DNA of 64,000 nt from positions 33,892,611-33,956,610 of the forward strand of contig NC_092576.1 in assembly GCF_037975245.1 (NCBI RefSeq), written 5' to 3'. Each line of letters opens with the position of its first letter. Position 1 is the first letter of the stretch. Below, one piece after another: positions 43,927 to 56,253 of this stretch. Source of the stretch: Apostichopus japonicus. Its lineage: Eukaryota; Echinodermata; Holothuroidea; Aspidochirotida; Stichopodidae. The notes below the pieces were generated by a model. It was not told the origin of the DNA, made no database searches, and saw only the letters and a program-made list of their open reading frames with translations. Position numbers and translations under genes: made by a program.

Positions 43927-44143
43927 ATGAATCGCGAAAATGAAGATATATTGCCAATATTGTATTGCACGGTATCTTATTGCACCGAAGAGAAGCCGGC
44001 CCTCTATAACGTTACTCTCTTCGCGCAGTACAGCTATACGTACGTACGCGAACCTCGATCGTGCCTAGCTAGCCTATCGAGTATATGCCTAGATACAGTT
44101 CATCCACATGCAGATGTGCGAGTCACACGGCGCGGGAAGAACG
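43927..44143 (+). CDS. Possible first exon in a CpG-rich patch
   Basis: Starts ATG (MNRENEDILPILY) and stays open for 72 codons to a good donor GTAAGT, phase 1. About 43960-44150 is unusually rich in CG dinucleotides for this window (CGCGCAG, ACGTACGTACGCG, CGGCGCGGG), as promoters and first exons often are. The peptide matches nothing I recognise. Its phase fits the exon at 47172. Confidence 0.3.
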
Positions 44144-47100
44144 GTAAGTTAACTATTTGTGTAGTTCATTTAATGGCATAATCGGCCGTATTATATTTTC
44201 GAAGCACACTCTCCTTGGCTATTATTTATGGCTTTCTCCTAATTACGCCAGCTGGTTAGGTCTATAGGCTGTGCATAACGTTAGGCCTAACTTAGTTAAA
44301 ACGTAACTATGCCTATCATAGGCCTAATTGATATTATCGTGTATTACTATAAGCCTAGTACTTGGTAGTACTAGGGCAATTCCAAACGTTTCGCGTCAGG
44401 GCTTCAGAAACTTACAAGAGAGTTGTGTTTGGAGTATGGATAGGTTTTTTTCACAATTTTGTTTTTCTTTTTGCTGAGCACTCATATGAATATATATTTG
44501 AGCTAGGTTGAGCTTCATTGATAAACAATGATTCATTATTTGACCGATTTTGGACTAGCCTAATTATAAAGGCCTGGTGCCTACTGCATTTTGTATGGAA
44601 AAAAAGGTCATTAATTGCAACAAAACATTTATCTTGGGATTTCTCTGAAAGTACTAATTCAAATCACCTGTTAACAATACCACCAATACTATTGGCCTAT
44701 GTGGCAAATACCACCTGTAAGCTTGGAAAAATATGGCATTATCGCTGCCCGCGGGGGAAATTTATTATAATGCTCCAAGAAGTCCCACTCAAAAAAAATG
44801 ATCAAAGAGTTCCATTGACAGCACAAATCATTTTTCCTGTAATACAAAAGTTCAATAAAGTCCTTTGTAAAATTACTTCAAGCTACTGATTTCAAACAAT
44901 TCATTAAATCATACCCATAACAACCATTGTAAGCATATCAATTCCTCAGCGCCATTCCCTGTGCGGCACGCGAACTGAGTTCGACCACCACAGTTTTAGG
45001 CCTATGACTTAACCATATAGACCATTTTCCTACAGCCATAATGTGAAAAGTTTATACCGAAAAAACTTAGTTCAAACTGCACTAAACAGAGAAATGTGTT
45101 GTCTCTCAAGTTCTGTTCTTTTCTTAACAATACAGTTTAAAATTCCACCGGACTTGGGTGATTTACGATGCAAGGTTAATAAATATCAAACTCAAAACCC
45201 TCATTGATAACACACAGTAAAATACTGAAGAAAATCACCATTTGATAGCCGTACTTTGTTTGCGTAACCTTCCTCTTGAATATTCATTGACAAATTTAGT
45301 TCAAACGGTTTTGGGAAGTATTTTTTCTTTATATATAATAACTTTAAATTGATGTTAAATTCATTTTCATTGGTCACTATCTTCAATCGGACCAAGTACA
45401 ATCCAATCGAATATCTTCTAAAAAAAAATACAAGTTACGCTTTCTTCGGTGGGCACGCCGTTACGTAATATGTGTATCCTGTACTCTGCAATAGGGTACA
45501 GCCACACAATGCACAGTGTTCACCTACAACACCACAGCCGAGATTCGCTTTCAAAACGTCATATTATATCGAACTTAATATTATTTCAAAGAAAATGACC
45601 GTAGAATATGCATCATTAAATGTTGAAGCAAGTAATTACCAATTAACTTATCTAATGCAATCCCAATTATAGAAACACTGAATAAGACCCCCTCTGATGA
45701 ATGGAATAGTTCAACCAACTTGTCCGCACAGAGCCACAGGATTTTCGGTCCAGGTGATGAGTCATACGCGTTGGTCAGTAAGAGGGCTATTTTGAAGGAT
45801 GTTTAGTGTGCATTTTAGAAAGAAAGGAATTGATATGTCTGAATGATTCTGCTAACTTTCCAGAAATAATAAATCCCAAGAAAAACAATCCGAAAGTTGT
45901 AAAAGCTTGGACGGACACATGATGTGCATCTCAACAGTGACTGGTTCAATATACTCTAATGTTGAACAGAAAGAACATTTTCAAATTTATCACTGATGAA
46001 TAATGTTGCGAGCAGTCGGGATTACTGCACGCTTCAGTTCTATTTAACCTTTTCATTTATCATATTTTAGCATTTAATTTCTGGTCACGCTCAGGAAACA
46101 ATTACGACATTCCTTCACGGTCGATTTGTTTACTGTAAGAACTATTAACCGTTTTTTTCTCAGGAAAGCTTGATAGTCTGAAGTTATTATAGCGTGTGAT
46201 TTTAGTATACTGCCAAAGAAGTAAGTTGTTGTTTTTGTATTGATATTTTATGTAGAAGTAACGGGAAATTTAGTATGTTTAGTTTGGTTTAATTGCACGT
46301 CTTTTTCGATCTAATGTAGTGCAGGGTTCACTTGCGCGAATTCAAATTATTCTGTTTATGTATGTATATGTATATGCATTGATTAGATGCATTGATTATG
46401 GGTTTTTTTTTAAAACTTTTATTTGTAATTCAAGCATATCTGTTTAGAAACAAAGTTTAAAGGCTATCATTAATTAGTTTTCTCTTATATTGTTTGATCC
46501 CAGATTGAATGAAACTCATTGACGTAAATAATAGATCAGATCATACAGTTTCAGGCAGTTGCTAAAACTCTGGGTATTCTCTAGTCTTCGCTGGTCCAAA
46601 TATCACAAAGTGAGAATGAAAACAACTCTTTATCCTAATTTTAAGTTGATTTTCCTTGTCTGAACCTTCCTTACAGTATTGTATACATATGGGAAATGGA
46701 CAGAACAATTTCTAAAGTATATCTATAATTTTGGGAACTGTAGTACCCTACCCTAGAAGGGGAAAGTTGAGAGTCAATAGTGCAAAGGAATAAATAATCT
46801 TGTTTGATAGGAACTTAAAGTACATGGGAGGGGGGTGTAGAATATCACTTCATAACATCCCTCTTGCCTTGAGAAAGTTTTGAACAAATTTCTCTTTAAC
46901 TTGTGAAGTAGGTAAACATCAAAGTTACATCAAACAAATTTCATGATAAAAGGATCTTACATCATGAATATAAAAAGCATATGATAAAAAAGAATACAAG
47001 TGAAAGATTTTTGGTCAATGAGAGGTTTGATGTAAATGAAAGGAAAAGGGCTGTTCAACCCTTAAATTTTTAAAATGTATTTTACACTTAAACAATAGCA

Positions 47101-47171
47101 TATTTATGCATTCTACTTTCAAGACTCATGTTCTGTGAAACACACTAAAAATATGTCACCATTTTCCATAG

Positions 47172-47347
47172 GTAAGGCTACACATGAATACCAATGGTGC
47201 TCTCGGAATATAAGTCCTAGAAAAGTATCTGCAAAACTAGGTACAGTATTCTACCAAAGCAGACATGAGAATCATTACCTTGAAATTCAAGATTACTTTG
47301 TCAGAAAGAACACTGATAACAGTATATTCATTTGCTGTCTCTGTAAA
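47172..47347 (+). CDS. Coding-like exon of unknown family
   Basis: Acceptor CCATAG is followed by a frame entered at phase 1 (GKATHEYQWCSRNISPRKVS to FICCLCK) and a donor GTGAGC at phase 0. Composition is protein-like, with three Cys near the end. It may belong with the exon at 43927 and the SET-type gene to the right, but the phase out does not prove a link. Confidence 0.35.
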
Positions 47348-48307
47348 GTGAGCATTACTATACTTGACGCATCAAGTCTTTGCACATAATCCACTACACA
47401 TAAATTATTAAATGCAAGTGTCATGGACCAAATCAAAGGTTAAAGTAAAAGCATATGTACATATCAACCTGCAGAAACCTACATTGCTAATGTAGAGCGA
47501 ACATTGTAGTTACCCTTTCCCCCTTCCCTCTCCCACCTTACACAGTATATGGCATAGAACGGCATACAGCTGTTAGTAAATATTAACACTAACTCGAACC
47601 ACATAAAACTACTCCAACTGTAAGTATCTATTCCAGTTCCTGTTACACTGTGCTGCACTGTGCCACACAGTATACAGTGCCATTCTTACACAGATTCACT
47701 TTTATCTTTTATCTGTAATCAATCCTAGGGCAATTTCTGTCTCTATTGCTCTTCTGCCCAGCACGTAGAACTTGTTAAGATGAAACCAGTACACTAATTT
47801 ATATAGCTGTTTTAGTCACGGATGCTTTCACACAGAGGTAAAATAATTGTTATCTAAGATGTGGTTATTAGGATGCCAAATTTATGTCTATCGAGAGAGA
47901 AACAGAACTAAAGAGTCATCTGCTAAACCTGTTCTATAAAAAGTATTATGTTTATGGTCATGCATGTTGGAACAGGTGTTTACATTCATAGATATATGTG
48001 AGTTGGTGCATTGGGACATGTATTTCATGGTGAGATCTTCCCTCACTGCCATTGTTTAGAGTAGGTGCACATATTGCCATGTAAAAGATTTGATGAATTT
48101 ACTGTAACTTTAATGACTAGAAGTCTTGGGATTGGTCAATATATTATGGCATTCATGGTATTGAATTGAATGCAACAGATGTATAGTGGTTTGATGTAGT
48201 GACCTGTAATTGGTATGGCCTGAGGCTGTTTTCTTTCTTGAATGTGTAATCATGGAGCTATAAACAGAGGTGTAATTACAGTGTTCCAATTACAACAAAA
48301 AAAATTG

Positions 48308-48532
48308 TACATGCACCTGTGCATGTAGGTTAAAAAAAAATTACCTGCACAAACAAATCATTACCTGCACCACAAGTGAAAAATACAAAAAGGGTGTTTT
48401 CAAAGTTACTCCTGGGTCTTGTTTATGTAGGCCATTTCGGGATATGATGAATACTGAATATTTTACTTGCATGCACATGCACACATAGCTTACATGTGTG
48501 CATGCACACGTGCGCACACACATGTAAGCTAT
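48308..48532. repeat. Two perfect inverted repeats in a GT/CA alternating stretch
   Basis: 48308-48327 is TACATGCAC-CT-GTGCATGTA. 48485-48500 (ATAGCTTACATGTGTG) is the exact reverse complement of 48517-48532, with a 16-bp alternating purine-pyrimidine loop between. No gene explains them. Confidence 0.85.
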
Positions 48533-50284
48533 TTAAGTAACATGCAGTCAAAAGTTACATGCATTAATTTTGGTGCTGTCAACCCCTTGTATTCACATGT
48601 CACCACTGGTTTGGCAGATTTGCTTGCAACTCTCCAATCTTTTCGAGCAATCACTAATATCCACTATAAATTTAACTTTAATCGCTGAGTAAATTGTTGG
48701 CCAAATCCACAAGTTGCAAATTTTATGCTACATCACACCAAAATAAATCTACACATGTTTTATAAAAGGTATATACTGACCTATCAATATGAAACATTTG
48801 AGAGATGCAAAAACTCATCTGCACATCTCAAAAAAAGTATTTCTTTCCTACAAAGTGAAACACATTTGCCAATGGTTGGTACTATTATGAAGAAAAGGCC
48901 TACAGTAGCTACAATATGAAACTCCTATATTTTTTCATTAAAGGCATACATGTAAATAACATTTTTGGTAATGTACATACACAGTAACTCATAGAAAATG
49001 ACAGGCTAACCCTTTATTATAACCTATATACAAACTATGCCATTTAAACTGCTTCTGTACACATAATACACATGACTTTATCCACTATTTGGTTTTGGCA
49101 AAACATTCCTGAACAATCCATTACACAATAAATATCTTCTGCTTGTGAACAAATACTTCTGGCAGATATTGCATTACTGGGTGGAATATCATGATAGTCT
49201 TATATTATAAATTAATAAAGAATGGACCCGCCCCTTGCTGTAGCTGCAAATCTAAACATCCCATTTTGAGTTGAAAACCTTGATCAGTGCGTGCAACTGA
49301 ATGAATTTCATAGCTCTCAAATCTGCTTGTTAAAAAATGTGACTAGTTTTCATTTGAATCACTCTAGTTGTCAATGGTTGAGGTTGAATATAACTCTAAA
49401 GGGGGTTCACAATTTCCCTTTCTAGTTTCTAATCTACCAACCTTTTTTTGATGCAAAAGAGGAACTTCAAGTACAGACCTGTACAGATGCAACAACTGGC
49501 ATTTCTAGTGAATATTTCAAACCCATTGGGAAGCAATTCACAATGAAAATCAGACCAGTTGTGAAGCAATTCAACTAAAATTTTCAGAATATGCTTATTT
49601 GTGGTGAACCATGCATACAATAAATCTGGTAATTTTTAAAACAGGTTCCTGGGTAAATTACTGAACTTCCTGCATTGTCAAATTTAAAGGATTTTTTTAA
49701 TGCATATTTCGTAGAAAGTTATTGATATAGCCTATCCCTGGGTTTCTGTAATTTTCGTGGAGCTGGTTGTTTACAGACACTGCAAAGAGCCCAGGGTAAA
49801 TATTGGATCAGGTTTTGAGGCTTTGCGCATGTGTAATTTAAACTCAGAAGTTCAAACAGGCTTACGATGCACATACAAATAGTGAATAGTGAACTGTGGA
49901 ATTTAGCAAGAAAAAAATAAACCTATGGAGTTGGCAACAGGGAAGTACAAATGTAAGGGCTAATGAATGGGGGACTGGGCGGTGAAAATTGATTGAAGGG
50001 GCAGACAGGCGAACAGAGGTAAAACAGTGAAGGTAGTAAGGTACAGTACTTGACCAGCTGCCCTATAGTGTAGAATATATCTGCACAGTATGGGATTGGG
50101 AAGTGATACGATAGCAACTAGGGCCTAGTAAAAATAAATGCAATTGTTGTTCGATCGGGACCTAATTTTTTAGTAACATTACTGGGTTAGGATACACTTA
50201 CCCTACAATATTATTACAACACTTGCTTAAAATAATACTTTATGGCACGGTTATGCTTTGATCTCATTGGGGAGAGTAAAAAAA

Positions 50285-50486
50285 ATGGAGACAGCATGGT
50301 TTCACTCACCCGTTAAATTGCCAATTGCACATCAAAAAGTTACACAAATATTAAAAACCACTGGTAAAAAAATAAACATCAGCTCTGGTCTGGTCTCTGA
50401 TCCTCAGGGTTGTCATCTCTGGGAGTGGAAATATTCCTATGATTGTCTTTGCAAATCTAACTTCAAGCCTCAGGTGGCAGCTAAAG
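50285..50486 (+). CDS. SET-type gene, exon before SET
   Basis: ATG in good context (A at -3, G at +4), METAWFHSPVKLPIAHQKV through DPQGCHLWEWKYSYDCL to VAAKG, then donor GTATGT at phase 1. The frame stays open upstream to 50258, so it could also be internal. The final Gly codon is completed by the SET exon as GYGV. Confidence 0.5.
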
Positions 50487-51807
50487 GTATGTCTTGAACT
50501 AAGTTAAGCCATCTTGATGCCAAGATCAAACTTTTGTCTTCAGTATGTTGTCTTCAGTATGACGCCTTATCAAAGCGATGAGCCAAACATTTGATCCGGG
50601 TGATCCTCCTTTCGCTAGACCGAGCCCAGAAGTAGCCTAACGTCAGGCGATGCGTGCATGGTTGGGTCTATACCTCCAGAAAGTAAAAATTAGTGCCTAT
50701 GTGGATGTTTCAGTGCTTTGAAAGTAGTTCCGCTGTTTTAAATCCGCTCTTGCACCATGAAATGTTTATTGCAAAAGCATTATAATTATATGATATTTTT
50801 CTAACCAATGCAACTTAGATGTCGTGTAAAGAGAAGTTTGGGGCCATTAAAAAAGGCTTTTCACTAATGTACTAACAAAGTTGATAAATGGGGATTTTCA
50901 GTCCAGTTTATTGATGACTTTATTGTTGAGTCTAAATTTGTCTCAAATACAACAGCACTGGTGTGTATGTTAGTTGAGCTTTTTGAATTATTCACAGTAT
51001 TTGACGAACAGTGTTGTGAATGGTAATAATATATGCTTAAAACATGTTGTATTGCAGTAAATGTATACATGTTGGTCAGGGGTAGTAGATATGTGCATTG
51101 TGCAGCTGCTCCCTTTAATGTGGGGCTTAATGTAAAATTTCAATTTAATTTGGCATGATCCTATGCAAATGATCTGCATAATATCTGGTATGAAGCTATA
51201 CTTTAACAAGAATTAATATAGTACATGGCAAAATCTTATATTAGTGGTGCCACCAATTTAAAATCAGTCAGATAGCATATGTACTACATGTGTGCTTATA
51301 AACATGATAATACTGTACATGAAGGGCACTATGTTAGCATCAGACTCAAATTTATGTTGCTCTTGAATCGCAAATGAGCCCTATCGTTAGGTCTTCCAAT
51401 AGTTTATCTTTCCAATATTTTGCAAGCATGATATATTACATAGATTACTTGGTACAAACTAGTAGTTGATAGTGTTAGGTAGGACAACACATTATGTCAT
51501 TAGTTATTTAACTGTTGTTGCACAAAATCATTTTAAATCAGCTACAGGTACAAAAAATAATTGAAAATGGGTCATTCATGTAGGTTTATGTCATATTGCA
51601 TGGGTACAAACTATACCGTAAACCTGGAGGTACAATAGATGATTCAAGAATGTCTCCAAATTATTAGGTTGACAGGGCTTTTACTTGTGAATGCCTAAAT
51701 GTCAATTACATGTTGTAATCAACGCTCATATTATTGTGAGTACTATGATGGCCAGAAAATGATATTAACTTGACCAACTGTAAGTTCTGCATATTTTGTG
51801 GTTACAG

Positions 51808-51932
51808 GTTATGGAGTATTGCACATAGGAAGTTCATCATAGGGGAGTTCCTAGTAGAATATTGTGGAGAGCTAATTTCCCACAAGGAAGCTCTGAAGAG
51901 GGAAAAGGTGTACCATGAGGAAAAAGGATGGG
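51808..51932 (+). pseudogene. N-terminal SET-domain exon with a one-base deletion
   Basis: The exon starts GT-TAT-GGA-GTA, giving GYGV when joined to the previous G. It then needs a frame change to read AHRKFIIGEFLVEYCGELIS and HKEALKREKVYHEEKGW. Without it a TAG follows within ten codons. A donor GTAGAG at 51933 gives phase 1, matching the next exon. The later SET motifs are missing. Confidence 0.65.
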
Positions 51933-52297
51933 GTAGAGTAACTGAGGCCATAGACCCGATTTTGTAATACTGTATTTTAGGATTGATACCATTGAGTATG
52001 GCATGATAAAAGTGAAGTGCTTATTATAATGAACTCAACCCCTAAGGCTTTTCCAACCAGTTTCAACTACTGTTTGTCCCTCTCCTTCTTCATAGCTTTT
52101 CAATGCAGTCCTGCTTTTCATCTAATTCCATTATCATAGTTACCTGCTCTACCCTCTATTACTGTTTTCACCCATCATATTTACTCAACTGTCTTGAAGG
52201 AACTTGAGCAAGTAGCATGCGTTATTCTGACTATCTTGTCAATATATTGTTTTATATAATGCTCTATACTAGCTCTGTCTTCTGCTTTGAATTTTAG

Positions 52298-52380
52298 CTG
52301 TAACAAGTAATGAGGAGAGTGATGGAGGTGAAGATCATGTCCCTGTTTGCAACGTCACAACACTTCAAAGGGTCAACAAG
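52298..52380 (+). pseudogene. Acidic exon, copy 1 (83 nt, frameshifted)
   Basis: AVTSNEESDGGEDHVPVC is followed by a one-base loss compared with copy 2 (CAACGTC against CAACCGTC), which breaks the symmetric 84-nt phase-1 exon. About 90 bp of upstream flank and 16 bp after the donor are also shared with copy 2. Confidence 0.65.
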
Positions 52381-54200
52381 GTATGGACTGCAATCTCTGC
52401 CATTTGCATTGAAACCACAATTAATAGTACACATATACAGGAGAGAAGTAGATGAATGTGTCTAACACCTTGTAACTTGCTTATTCTTATTTCACACATA
52501 TAGTAATTGTTAGAGCAACTATATTTTTGAAGTGCTTCTTTCATTTTTTCATTTCATTTATATTGTTTTATATAACATAAGTATGATATAACAACATAGG
52601 AGATATGAACCAAAACCTGTGAAAGGAAGTGTACTAAAAACCCGACGGGGCTTGTTGAGTAGTGACACTCCCTGACAAAATACAGAACTTTACAACTTTA
52701 CAACTTATCAGAGGTATAAGCATGTAGTTTTATCCACCGACAACACCTAATGGGCAATTAGCATTGTTTTTTTTTTATTAGGACTTTCACTTCCAGCCTG
52801 CTTTACTTGTGCTCTGAAACTTCTATTTTTTGTTTAGACCTGTGTGAGGCTGTATGCGTGGTGGGATTCTGTGTTAAGGGGGAAAACTGAACATAGGTTT
52901 TGATCTCATCTGTCAAAAGGAAACAAACAAATTGTTTGAGCTGTTGCATGGTGGTTTAGAGAGCTGTTTATCGATGGTACTTGTACCTGTGGTACAGTAG
53001 GTCCGTCTCAGTGTGGGCCTGTGAGATTTGTACAATAACTTTTGAGAGCTATATTCCTGCAGCAATGAGTGTTTGTTGATTTGTACAATGAACAAACCTA
53101 TTCAAGACAGATTCATGCGCATGGTGTGAATAGTCAACTGGAGGCAGTCCGTCCTTTTTTTTGGACATGTGAGAATAGGTTAAGTACAAAGGAGATTCTT
53201 CCATATTCATGCAGCAACCTAGTATACATTGAATAGCTGTTAGCTTCATATCAAGTACACTACACACTTAAAAAGTTATTGATAATTGATTTGGAAAATT
53301 TGGACTTGTCCCAGTGGAACATTACACAGACCAGAGATGTGTGAGCAAGGGCCACAATAGATTTGATAAAACCAAAAAGATGCACTTGCAGAAAAATCTT
53401 AGAGTGTAAAATTTCTTTTTGTATTTCTTAACGGGAAGCACAATTTTACAGGTATGAAAGAATATTATTAAAATAAGAGCATTTCAGATCTATATTTATT
53501 ATATACTGTACTTTAGGCTGTCACTTGTCTGGAGCATTTTGCATGTGTATGTCTACATGCATCTATTACTGTGTACATGATACATACTGTAATGCTTTGT
53601 TGAATTTGTATGAGCAATTGTACCATCATTATTCATTAAATTGGACCAGTGGAATCAATTGCCTTTACTTTTGACTTAAGCCAACATTCCACCATGAAGC
53701 TCCAATGTGAATTATCCACATTTTTAATATTCTTTTCATTAAAATATTTCAACTTGTGACATGATCATTGCATTTGGAATGTCTTTATTCATTTGGAAAT
53801 TAATTGAATGAAGAATGTTATGTTATGGATATGGCTAACCCATGTTGGAAAAAATTGGGGGAGAGGTTGAGACAAATCAAGGTAGTATGGGTGCTATTAT
53901 AATTACACCATATATTCCACTCAATTGTTACAGCAAATTGAATGCATTGTTAAGGAAAGTAAGATTTACCTGTTTACACCTATGTGCAACAGCTGGTCTT
54001 GACATGGCATATCAATTGATAAACAATCACATGACAAAGTTCTGCTGTATTGGGCATATTTGCTAAATATTGGAATGAAAACATAAACTTGATATTGATC
54101 ATAAATATATGAGCAAATAACATGCATTTCTGACTATCTTGCCAGTATATTGTTTTATATAATGCTGTAAACCAGCTCTGTCTTCTGCTTTGAATTTTAG

Positions 54201-54284
54201 CTGTAACAACTAATGAGGAGAGTGATGGAGATGAAGATCATATCCCTGTTTGCAACCGTCGCAACACTTCAAAGGGTCAAAAAG
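54201..54284 (+). CDS. Acidic exon, copy 2 (84 nt, intact)
   Basis: AVTTNEESDGDEDHIPVCNR then RNTSKGQK, phase 1 in and out, with donor GTATGG. It is the intact sister of the exon at 52298, about 1.9 kb away. Confidence 0.6.
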
Positions 54285-55175
54285 GTATGGACTGCAATCT
54301 CTACCATTTGCATTAAAGCAAAAATTTATACTACAATATATGTATATATATAGGAGGGATAGAAGTATTTATGTTAATTCCTTTTATGTTTACTCAATTA
54401 TTTTTAGATCACATATCATTTCATCACATGCAAAGTATATTTTAGCAGTGCTGCTCATTAGGTTTTGGTCTTCCACTGCTAACAACTGATAGGCAATGAC
54501 TGGTGGTTGTTTGTTGTATGGACATTCAATCCCAATCTGGTGCTCTGAAATTGTTATTTTGAAACACTGTGAACATAGTTTACCATCATATGGTTCTCTA
54601 CACATAGTGATATAAGGATAAAGATTTGGCCAAATCTCACTGGTTACCAGACTACCAGTTGTACTTCATTCTTACCCACCGATGCCAAAATTATTGTTTG
54701 TTTGGGCATCTTGACCAATCAACCCCAAAGTGGTTGTGGTACAACAGTACCAGGGATGGTTTGTCAAGAGGAATTTTCCTACACATTCAATTCTAGCAAA
54801 TAGATATTACTCTAGACTCCACCCCAGCTCTTATTGTGGTCTGCTTAAGATCACTTAAATATGGGTCCGTGTCTGTTCAGTGTCTCTCTTTGTGGGGACA
54901 GATGAAGCACTTGTGCATTGTGATATCATATAATATCAAAGCTGAATGCTTTTGCATGAATTTGGGCAATTATAGTAAGCATGACATTTTAGTTATAGAA
55001 AGTGCTTCCATGTGTAGAGATGCCTGTTCATGGAAGTGCAGGAGAGTATAGATTGTATCAAGGGTCACTTGTACGTCAGTTCAAAATAGTTTGTGTTTTT
55101 TGTAAGTTTTCACTGTGATTTACTAGTACTGAGTACCTTCTACTATTTGATGTGATATGATATTATTTCTTACAG

Positions 55176-55248
55176 TAAGGAAGTATACAATATGGGAAAA
55201 GAGCCATGAGAAGAAAATACATCACAGGAACCTCAAAGACAATGCAAG
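55176..55248 (+). CDS. Basic exon of the SET-type gene
   Basis: Acceptor CTTACAG, then VRKYTIWEKSHEKKIHHRNL and KDNAR, donor GTAGAA. Phase 1 in fits copy 2 of the acidic exon exactly; phase 2 out. Confidence 0.55.
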
Positions 55249-56170
55249 GTAGAAAAATCTGCTTAAATCACAGGAAGTCTTATCAAACCTTCAATCAATT
55301 GTGGATCCATGTTTGACTTTAGTATTAGTTAATTATTTATATATTTATTTATTTATTTGTTTACCACAAAAGTACAAAGTGGAGGGAAGTCTTCCATAAA
55401 GCTTAAAAGCATAACAATATGGAAGACAATATGGCACATAAAATGGCACATAAAATGTCAGTAACTGGAACCTCAAATAATAGAATGGACCATTTACTTT
55501 TAATCATTCATTCCAGCATTCCACTTACTAAAACCATGAGTTTCAATTTGTAATCATGTATATTAGGCATATTAGTCACAAGCTAGACAGTAAAAAGTTC
55601 AATAACAAGAACTTTGTTGACAACTGTGTCTGCTATATATGTATACCATCCTATCATAATTATGGTTAGCCAGGCACAATACTGTTGACTACTGCATGTA
55701 TCTGTATCTTAGAGTAAGCTAGTTTTCAGAAGCAACAATATTCCATGTGGGGTTCAGTGACATCACTGTATAGTTCATATTGTTAATAATCTGTCAAAAT
55801 TCACAGAACAGGTCAGTGTTTCACATTTTTTTTTGGGGGGGGGGTGGATATACATAGTAAGAGCCTTTGCCAACATAGGCTAACATAGGATAACATATGT
55901 AAAAATTAAGTATAGTGTGGAAAACCACTTGAATTAAACTTCTAAATATTCATGTGAATAATGATATACAATTGATCATATGGGAAAGGACATTATGTCA
56001 TCAATTATTCATGAGTTGTGCAGTGTTTTTACTAGGATGTTAGAAATGGGGGATTGCCTCAGTCAGTTTTTTTAATTTGTCGGCTGGGGTAGGGGGTGAT
56101 TTTCCCATTTTTTTTTATTTGTATATTAAGAAGTCGCTAATACTTTGCTGATGTTTCTTTTTGCACCTAG

Positions 56171-56253
56171 ATCAAAAAAAGATTAATGACTTCCTAAAGA
56201 CACAGGGCGAAGATGTCCCATACAACTGGTTTATTGTGAAACAAAAATTATAA
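56171..56253 (+). pseudogene. Last exon of the SET-type gene, out of frame
   Basis: Acceptor CACCTAG is followed by ATCAAAAAAAGATTAATG. In the incoming phase a stop comes after five codons. One base fewer in the A7 run would give KKINDFLKTQGEDVPYNWFI and a stop at 56251. A slippage error, assembly error or true frameshift are all possible. Confidence 0.45.

Larger units (their letters stand above)
52200..54300. repeat. Tandem duplication of about 1.9 kb, seen at the acidic exon
   Basis: 52215-52396 and 54120-54300 match closely (TCTGACTATCTTGNCA, ATATTGTTTTATATAATGCT, TCTTCTGCTTTGAATTTTAG, exon, GTATGGACTGCAATCTCTNC). Similarity between the two blocks is weak, so only this part may have been duplicated. 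Confidence 0.75.
50285..56253 (+). pseudogene. Partial SET-methyltransferase gene with frameshifts
   Basis: Six exons can be chained by phase: 50285-50486, 51808-51932, 52298-52380 and/or 54201-54284, 55176-55248 and 56171-56253. The chain reads METAWFHS... VAAKGYGV, then after a one-base loss KFIIGEFLVEYCGELIS, then an acidic segment (NEESDGGEDH), a basic segment (VRKYTIWEKSHEKK), and NDFLKTQGEDVPYNWF to a stop. GYGV and EYxGELIS are the first motifs of SET domains (KMT5A-like lysine methyltransferases). The NHS and catalytic-Tyr motifs were not found. Three exons carry frameshifts, so it is probably a pseudogene. A recoded or wrongly assembled locus is less likely. Confidence 0.6.

Noticed and set aside
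44518-44889. Plus-strand 123-residue frame
   Set aside because: Might be a decayed coding stretch, but no recognisable domain or matching phase to the exons at 43927 and 47172.
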